Shown in pieces: positions 58,659 through 64,000 of a DNA stretch of 64,000 bases. Each line of letters begins with the position of its first letter. Position 1 is the first letter of the stretch. A model generated the notes under the pieces. The model worked only from the letters and a program-made list of their open reading frames with translations, had not been told where the DNA came from and did no database searches. The stretch comes from an uncultured Pirellulaceae bacterium. GTDB taxonomy: Bacteria > Planctomycetota > Planctomycetia > Pirellulales > Pirellulaceae. Made by a program: the position numbers and the translations under genes. Location: contig CAJQQR010000114.1 of NCBI GenBank assembly GCA_905480545.1, positions 1 to 64,000 of the forward strand. The letters run 5' to 3'.

Positions 58659-59531
58659 ATGATTCGAATCACCAGCGTTTTTTTTTCATTGATTCAACTT
58701 TGCGTGCTGCCGCTTTTAACCTACGGTCAATCGGCGACTCCCAGCGTTGAGCCACAGGTCATCAAGCTTTGGAAAGCAACACCACCCGGTCCGGCATCAA
58801 AAACGAACGGACCAGAAAAAGATCTATCTGGACCGAACGGCAATTTGGTCGCCGGCGAAAAAGTGATTCGATTGGGCAATGTTTCTTCGCCAGAAATCCA
58901 TGTCTACAAACCCAAAAAGGAACTCGCTAACGGTGCGGCGGTTGTCATTTGCCCCGGTGGCGGATTTACGATTCTCGCGTGGGATCTGGAGGGTACTGAA
59001 GTCGCAGAGTGGTTCAATTCAATTGGTGTGACAGCTGTCCTTTTGAAATATCGCGTACCGACCGGATACCTTGGCTCGCCCGGCAAGTGGGAAGGCCCGG
59101 TCATCGATACGCAACGGGCGATAAGCATGGCACGGCAAAACGCGGAAAAATGGGGAATCGATAGGGAACGAATCGGTGTGCTTGGTTTCTCCGCTGGCGG
59201 TGAAACTGCCGCTATGACATCGATAAAAAATGGTAAACGTCTATATGACGCGATCGACAGAGCAGACGAGCAGTCATGCGCACCCAATTTTGCCGCTTTG
59301 ATTTACCCCGGGGGAATCGTCAACAAAGAAGGAACACGGCTTCAAAAAGAATACATCGTTAACGCACAAACACCGCCAACGTTTTTTGCCCATGCAGCGA
59401 ATGATCCAGTCAAGTGCGAGGCAAGCGTTCTTTTGTTCCTCGCCCTTAAACGAGCAAAAGTCAAATCAGAACTTCACATTTATCACGACGGTGGCCACGG
59501 TTATGTCTTCGAAAAACAAAAAAACGTGTAA
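58659..59531 (+). CDS. Secreted alpha/beta hydrolase (acetyl-xylan-esterase-like), C-terminus in another frame
   Basis: A BD-FAE/Axe-type carbohydrate esterase. Starting at the ATG at 58659 it has a signal peptide (SVFFSLIQLCVLPLLTYGQS). The oxyanion segment is VVICPGGGFTILAWD, the nucleophile GVLGFSAGGETAA, the Asp is in AANDPVKCE and the His in HDGGHGYVF. The frame stops at 59529 just after the His, about 20 residues short of the family end. The missing part, TEWPADLKSWLTDLGF, is encoded immediately downstream in the -1 frame. The sequence at the switch, A_AAA_AAC at 59519-59525, is a classical -1 slippery heptamer with the stop two codons later. Either programmed frameshifting or a one-base indel in the A7 run joins it to the VCBS domain. 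Confidence 0.85.
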   Translation: MIRITSVFFSLIQLCVLPLLTYGQSATPSVEPQVIKLWKATPPGPASKTNGPEKDLSGPNGNLVAGEKVIRLGNVSSPEIHVYKPKKELANGAAVVICPGGGFTILAWDLEGTEVAEWFNSIGVTAVLLKYRVPTGYLGSPGKWEGPVIDTQRAISMARQNAEKWGIDRERIGVLGFSAGGETAAMTSIKNGKRLYDAIDRADEQSCAPNFAALIYPGGIVNKEGTRLQKEYIVNAQTPPTFFAHAANDPVKCEASVLLFLALKRAKVKSELHIYHDGGHGYVFEKQKNV

Positions 59532-59560
59532 CAGAGTGGCCAGCTGATCTGAAGTCGTGG

Positions 59561-60739
59561 TTGACCGATCTCGGATTCCTTTCGTCAAAAACAGCGTCCA
59601 TCGGGACTTCACCCGCCTGGAAAAAACACACCATCAATGACCAATCGCCGTTCGAAGCTGCGGGAGTAGGTGATTTTAATAACGATGGCAAACCGGACGT
59701 GTTCTCGGGTGACTCTTGGTATGAAGCACCGAAATGGACGCGACATCAGATCCGTGACGTTGCTGCCGGAACCAACCCTCACTATTACGAAGATTTCGCC
59801 GACTGCCCAATCGATGTGAATGGGGATGGTAAACTCGATATCGTAACCTGCGCTTACTTTAGCCGGCAGATTAGCTGGGTTGAACAAGGAAAGAATCCGA
59901 CCGAGAGGTGGACGGAACACTTGATCGATAAGCCAGGCCCTATGGAAACGGGGGAGCTGGTTGATATCAATGGCGACGGTAGAAAAGATTTCCTTCCAAA
60001 CATTGGTGGTGAGGTCGCTTGGTACGAGTTAACTCAAACTTCGCCCGTCCAATGGAAGAAACACAGCCTTGGTCGAACTGGAGCTGGACACGGAGTCGGA
60101 GTTGGCGACATCAATAGAGACGGACGGCTGGACATCATCTCACCCAAAGGTTGGTTCGAGCAACCCAAAAACCCGCAGGAAGATCAATGGATGTTTCATC
60201 CTGAATTTGAACTGGGTGCGGCCGGCATCATGATCCTCGGAAGAGACTTCGATGGAGACGGTGACACCGATATCGTTTGGGGTATGGGACACACTCACGG
60301 ATTGTTTTGGCTACGCCAGGACAAACCGGTTAACGGGAAACGAACATGGGTTCGCGACCGAATCGATACTTCGTTTTCGCAAGTTCACACATTGCTTCTT
60401 GCCGATCTGGATGGGGACGGAATTGAAGAGGTTGTCACAGGCAAGCGTGTTTATGCACACGAGGTCGAACCAGGCGATACCGATCCGTCATGCATTTATA
60501 GCTATCAATTCGACACTTCGAAATCAAAGTGGGCGAAGAAGATTGTTTACGAAGGAAAACCGGCAAAAAAATCAACACCCAAAGCAGCCAAAAACCGTTG
60601 GGCCCTGAAGGATTTCGAAAGGGGAACAGCAGGCACCGGGTTACAAATGGTTGCACGTGACATGGACATGGATGGCGATCTTGACTTGGTCTGCCCCGGA
60701 AAATCTGGATTGTACTGGTTTGAGAATCGGGCAAAGTAA
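59561..60739 (+). CDS. VCBS/FG-GAP repeat domain, probably the second half of the esterase product
   Basis: The frame is open from well upstream and contains the esterase C-terminus at 59531-59578. Then come about 380 residues with seven FG-GAP/VCBS repeats: VGDFNNDGKPDVF, DVNGDGKLDIVT, DINGDGRKDFLP, VGDINRDGRLDIIS, DFDGDGDTDIVW, DLDGDGIEEVVT and DMDMDGDLDLVC. These are calcium-binding propeller blades, often for binding carbohydrates or surfaces. There is no ATG, signal peptide or ribosome site at the start; the first usable codon is a TTG at 59561 inside the esterase tail. The domain therefore seems to be made only as an extension of the esterase (about 690 residues in total). Confidence 0.8.
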   Translation: MTDLGFLSSKTASIGTSPAWKKHTINDQSPFEAAGVGDFNNDGKPDVFSGDSWYEAPKWTRHQIRDVAAGTNPHYYEDFADCPIDVNGDGKLDIVTCAYFSRQISWVEQGKNPTERWTEHLIDKPGPMETGELVDINGDGRKDFLPNIGGEVAWYELTQTSPVQWKKHSLGRTGAGHGVGVGDINRDGRLDIISPKGWFEQPKNPQEDQWMFHPEFELGAAGIMILGRDFDGDGDTDIVWGMGHTHGLFWLRQDKPVNGKRTWVRDRIDTSFSQVHTLLLADLDGDGIEEVVTGKRVYAHEVEPGDTDPSCIYSYQFDTSKSKWAKKIVYEGKPAKKSTPKAAKNRWALKDFERGTAGTGLQMVARDMDMDGDLDLVCPGKSGLYWFENRAK

Positions 60740-60763
60740 ACAACGTCATTTAGCGAACGCCCC

Positions 60764-60814
60764 ATGTATGTTCCTAACCCATGTATGTTCCTAACCCGAG
60801 TATGTTCCTAACCC
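60764..60814 (+). repeat. Three 17-base tandem repeats
   Basis: Two identical copies of ATGTATGTTCCTAACCC and a third copy with two changes at its start (GAGTATGTTCCTAACCC) lie directly after the VCBS frame and next to the IS66 remnant. They may be a by-product of the insertion or its decay. Confidence 0.85.
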
Positions 60815-60884
60815 GAATCCATTGGCTAAATGACGGGGCATGATGAATCGGGGGCGTTTCTTTTGATTTCACATTGAAAACGGG

Positions 60885-61230
60885 GATATCCCTTTTGCGA
60901 GCGATTCGCAAGTCGATTCCGCCAAGTCGCAGAGTCACTTCGCTACTAGAAATTTCAATCCCTACCTTCACATCGTCTTTGGCCTTGTTGTCTGTAGGAA
61001 ACTTCAAAGTACCTTGCTCAAGTCGCTTGTACCAAATCGCCAAACCATCTTGATCCCCGTGAATTTTCTTACGTATTGCCATTGCTGTTTCGAAAAACGA
61101 ACAAGTGACCGGGCATTGGATCTTTCTGAAGTAGTGACTGCGTCAACCTACTCAGTCTATCAAAGCCACGTCGCATATCTGTGGCTGTCGTGCTAAGAAC
61201 AACTTGCACACCGTCAAACAATTCGAACAT
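60885..61230 (-). pseudogene. IS66 TnpB (Orf2) with one frameshift
   Basis: IS66 accessory protein TnpB. The first part, from MFELFDGVQVVLSTTATDMR to GHLFVFRNSNGN, is read from 61230. The second, from GDQDGLAIWYKRLEQGTLKFP to SSSEVTLRLGGIDLRIARK, is in another frame. The shift lies near 61075. Together the two pieces have full length and the family signatures (TDMR.GFD, HLFVFR, LWYKRLE, LLEGID), so one indel broke the gene. Confidence 0.75.
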
Positions 61231-61619
61231 TGCTGCACTCCTGATTCCGACAGCAGGATCAACAACGGGCGAAGTGAATCCACATTGTTTGGAACCCGAA
61301 GAACGACACCATTGGAAGACTCGATTTTCAAAGTTGGCGAGCCTGCGGAAGACGGCGTTAACCTTGATGATGTGACTGCCAAAGATGGCAATCAAATAAG
61401 GACAAACTGAGGTGATTTTGGTTTCGGCAAGCCAACGGTGTTTTCATCTTTTAACCGCCGTTGCCATTTATAAAAAGACTGAACCGATACTTCAATCGAT
61501 TTACAAAACTTCCCATCCGTCAGAGCGCTTGATTCAAACTCTAAAAACCAAGCATGTCGTTGACCTACTAAATAAAACTTCAGAATTCGTTCGCTCCAAA
61601 ATATTGAAGCATAAATCAT
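61152..61619 (-). pseudogene. IS66 TnpA (Orf1) remnant with frameshift
   Basis: The upstream piece (61619-61392) has the TnpA helix-turn-helix pattern FCKSIEVSVQSFYKWQRRL. The downstream piece (61391-61152) has LKIESSNGVVLRVPNNVDSL, the typical C-terminal segment, in a different frame. The order is tnpA then tnpB as in complete IS66 elements. The DDE transposase gene tnpC is missing, so the element cannot move by itself. Confidence 0.7.
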
Positions 61620-61689
61620 CGGTCAACATGCACTTCAATGATGGCGGAAATCCTCTTCGCGGCGCGATGACTCTAATCGCGGTGTGACT

Positions 61690-62056
61690 CATCTACTCGC
61701 GGGACTGTGCCCACGAGGTTTAACAAATAGAGACGCCTCACCAGTCGGCGATCCCCTTGCATAAACCGCGTGCCCAACGGGCCGCGTACCGAATGCCGCG
61801 TGTCGGATGATTCTTCTAACATTAATAAGACGGGACGCAGGAATATTTCTTCGTGTCAAAAAAAGGCTAACCGAAGCAACCCAAATCGAGTTGGAAACGA
61901 TACCTCTAATCGGAGACGACAACTCTACTCGCGAGGTAACACTTATTACTCGCGAGGCGATGCCCATGCGGTTAGATAAATCCGAGCTTTGCCTGATAGC
62001 GACAGGAAAAGATAACCGAATCCGCCGGGCAAATTCGGTTGCCTGCTCATTCTCTG
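61690..62056. other. Decayed stretch right of the IS66 remnant
   Basis: No gene is supported. Two loosely similar blocks (about 61668-61740 and 61907-61985) share CTAATCG, CTACTCGCG, GAGGT and TTA-rich ends in the same order, suggesting an eroded duplication. Confidence 0.35.
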
Positions 62057-63004
62057 TTATTTCATCAAGTTGTTTTCAAGCTTTTTGCCGTTGGTGGTCA
62101 AGATTTGAAAATGATGGAAACCGGCGTTCATACCGTTGTAGGTCCACACGACCTTTTTATCACGAGTCACTTCCAAAAGTTTGACCTTGTCTCCACCGGC
62201 GTGATAACTGGTGATAACTGTGTTTCCGTTTGGCAAACGCTGAACGCCGCACGCGTCATCAATCAATTTTTTACCGATGTCATCGTTGTCGACGCTCCAA
62301 ACGATTTTTCCCTTGGCATCGACTTCGATCACACGATTTCCGTTGGTACACCCAATCAACGTGTTTCCGTTATCAAGTCGGATTGCCGTAAAAGGCCAAT
62401 CCCGTTTTTCACGCCCACGATCGTCCGTTGGAAATTCTCTCACAACCTTGCCATTTGATGGATCGTACTCTTTTACCGCAAAATCCAAAAGATGCGGGGC
62501 AATGTAGTTTCCATTTGGCAAGATTCTAAGCATTCGAGTTTGCATGTGCGCGTTTCCTTTTTGGCATTGAAACGGCATCTTTTTGATCACTTCAGCTTTT
62601 TCATTGAGCACAATCGCTCGCGGTTGGGGGCCAAGTTCGGCGACCAGATAATTACCATCGGGCAAAACCTGAACGGTAGAAATCTCTTTTTGTTGCCCTT
62701 TGTATTTATAAAGAATTTCCTTGGTTTTTCGATCGACAATAACAACACCGCCGTTTGGGAATTCTTTGGTGCCGTACAAAGCGAGCAGCACGTTTCCGTT
62801 TGGAAGCACCCAGCCATCACTTGCCGGCATATCAAATTTCCATTCGACTTTTCCATCTTCGCCCACGATGACAACGCGATTCGCTTTTCCGCAACCAAGG
62901 AAAGAATGCCTGATTTCATCTGCTGATACGTCATTAACAGCAAAGATACTTTGCACAGCAGCAATTAAAACGGCGGCCACGATAAGCCATGATTTTTTCG
63001 TCAT
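62057..63004 (-). CDS. Exported beta-propeller protein, function unknown
   Basis: A 315-residue protein with a signal peptide (SWLIVAAVLIAAVQSIFAV). It has at least five propeller blades marked by the repeated L-P-N-G-N pattern (WVLPNGNVLLA, VLPDGNYLVAE, ILPNGNYIAPH, LDNGNTLIGC, RLPNGNTVITS), each followed by a short strand with VIEVD or EYDP. The arrangement resembles PQQ/NHL-like propellers and the arylsulfotransferase family. No catalytic residues can be fixed. It is 153 bases downstream of a sulfatase on the same strand and may act with it on a common substrate. Confidence 0.82.
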   Translation of the reverse strand: MTKKSWLIVAAVLIAAVQSIFAVNDVSADEIRHSFLGCGKANRVVIVGEDGKVEWKFDMPASDGWVLPNGNVLLALYGTKEFPNGGVVIVDRKTKEILYKYKGQQKEISTVQVLPDGNYLVAELGPQPRAIVLNEKAEVIKKMPFQCQKGNAHMQTRMLRILPNGNYIAPHLLDFAVKEYDPSNGKVVREFPTDDRGREKRDWPFTAIRLDNGNTLIGCTNGNRVIEVDAKGKIVWSVDNDDIGKKLIDDACGVQRLPNGNTVITSYHAGGDKVKLLEVTRDKKVVWTYNGMNAGFHHFQILTTNGKKLENNLMK

Positions 63005-63156
63005 TTTGTTTTGATCTGAGATAGGAAGTGAGAATGAAAGTCGCCTACGTTAATTAAACCAACGACCGTAGAGTACATCAAGCGATCCCTTCCGCATTTG
63101 ATTTAATCGGCGGCCTGGAAAGCCTATCCTTCAGCCACCAAATCTTCGAAATGCGA

Positions 63157-64000
63157 TTAGCGAGTTAATTTTCGCTGATCCAGTCGTTCACCGACCGGCG
63201 GCCGAACGGGCAATACCAATCCACCAGCGGCCTCAAGCTCCGCAAACATCTGGCCACGCATTTTCGCGATTTGCGACTGATAACCAGGTACTTTAATCAG
63301 GTTATGACGCTCCAGTGGATCCGTGCGCAAGTCATAAAACCCGTTGTGGTCCCATACGCCATGATAATAAATGTATTTGAAACGGTCGGTTCTTATCGCA
63401 AAGGTTGTCGGGGTCGCCGGAAAATTCCATTCCCAGTGGTATTCGTACAGTATGTGATCTCGCCACGGTTTGTCACCACCTTCAAGAAGAGAAAAAAAAG
63501 AGTCGCCGTCCATTTTCAATTGAATTGGCGGCTTGATACCAAATGATTCCAGAAGGGTAGGGGCGATATCGATGTTCTGGACCATTTGAGTAATTTTTGT
63601 TTTTGGCTTTATTAATCCTGGTGCGTAGGCAACCATCGGAACACGGATCGAATGCTCAAAGGCGTCGCGCTTATCGTAAAACCCATGTTCCCCCAATTCA
63701 AAGCCATTGTCGCTGGTGTAGATAACAAGCGTGTCCTTCGCCAAATCATTCTCATCGAGCCAGCTTAAGACTCGCCCGACATTTTCATCAATCCCGACCA
63801 CCGTTTCACAATATTGTTTATACAACGCGTCGAAGTCAGGAACCGGATCTTTATCGAAAGGACCAGTTTCCATGTGATCAATTCCGTGGATGCTGTATCG
63901 CCGATCTTTAACCCAACGTGGTTGCGTCTGATAATTCCGTTCTGTGTTTGCCATGGTTTCGGGGTAATCAATTTCATCGTTTGCAAATTTCCCTTTGTTT
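63157..64000 (-). CDS. Sulfatase, C-terminal part, cut by the window edge
   Basis: The minus-strand frame is open to the end of the window, so the gene continues beyond 64000. About 280 residues are visible: YPETMANTERNYQTQPRW, then the conserved sulfatase segment TLVIYTSDNGFELGEHGFYDKR with the metal-binding Asp-Asn pair, then FEHSIRVPMVAYAPG and the C-terminal domain with FYDLRTDPLERHNL. The N-terminal formylglycine motif lies outside. An internal ATG at 63954 is not the start. It is followed by the propeller gene. Confidence 0.92.
   Translation of the reverse strand, partial: NKGKFANDEIDYPETMANTERNYQTQPRWVKDRRYSIHGIDHMETGPFDKDPVPDFDALYKQYCETVVGIDENVGRVLSWLDENDLAKDTLVIYTSDNGFELGEHGFYDKRDAFEHSIRVPMVAYAPGLIKPKTKITQMVQNIDIAPTLLESFGIKPPIQLKMDGDSFFSLLEGGDKPWRDHILYEYHWEWNFPATPTTFAIRTDRFKYIYYHGVWDHNGFYDLRTDPLERHNLIKVPGYQSQIAKMRGQMFAELEAAGGLVLPVRPPVGERLDQRKLTR

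Noticed and set aside
61412..61687. Plus-strand 91-codon frame
   Set aside because: It is the reverse of the IS66 TnpA remnant.

Overview
The window looks like chromosome from a marine planctomycete of the Pirellulaceae type (Rhodopirellula/Mariniblastus-like). The grounds are the gene content: three sulfatase genes, a DUF1549/DUF1553 cytochrome next to a DUF1501 protein, many Tat-exported oxidoreductases, TadE/von Willebrand pilus-type genes and a soluble Ser/Thr kinase. Base composition is moderate in GC, genes are loosely spaced on both strands, and several start at TTG or GTG. The genus is inference; no rRNA is present.

Layout. 1-2477: a gene-poor strip with three small same-strand reading frames, each followed by a copy of one dispersed repeat. 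2478-10997: prolyl oligopeptidase, KDPG aldolase, beta-lactamase-type hydrolase, S41 protease, aspartate carbamoyltransferase. 11540-13632: TadE / vWA / TadE-like cluster. 14556-19147: an exported DMSO-reductase-family molybdoenzyme (Fe-S subunit, catalytic lipoprotein, TorD chaperone) with no membrane anchor gene. 19229-25463: transglutaminase-like protein, MoxR ATPase, SDR, asparaginase, and a lone MacB periplasmic-core protein overlapping a HlyD adaptor. 25629-33711: sulfatase with a tandem-repeat linker, glyoxalase-II-like hydrolase, a two-domain sulfatase downstream of a MYG1-family protein, and a phosphotransferase. 33775-37072: HEAT-like protein, spermidine-synthase-like protein, Ser/Thr kinase, SpoU methyltransferase. 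37160-41040: amidohydrolase, and a sodium/solute symporter with a hydroxypyruvate-isomerase-like protein.

41075-45753 is a second molybdenum locus (xdhC, a MobA-like transferase, and a two-subunit isoquinoline-oxidoreductase-type enzyme). 46256-54614 holds a membrane protein, the DUF1549/DUF1553-DUF1501 pair, a Tat-exported Gfo/Idh/MocA oxidoreductase and a lactonase-type propeller. 54615-56007 is a decayed strip with an IS3 OrfA remnant and a tRNA-Ser(GGA) with its terminator. 56008-64000 has an S9 peptidase, an esterase whose C-terminus and a seven-repeat VCBS domain lie in the -1 frame after an A_AAA_AAC heptamer, a broken IS66 tnpA/tnpB remnant, a beta-propeller protein and a sulfatase cut by the window edge.

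Functionally the window fits an organism that degrades sulfated and acetylated polysaccharides and dissolved organic nitrogen, using many exported hydrolases and two exported molybdoenzymes. The points most worth checking are the possible -1 frameshift joining esterase and VCBS domains (about 59517-59531), the gene-repeat array at the left edge (837-2140), the MacB-core/HlyD pair without ATPase or permease, and the anchorless Tat lipoprotein molybdoenzyme.
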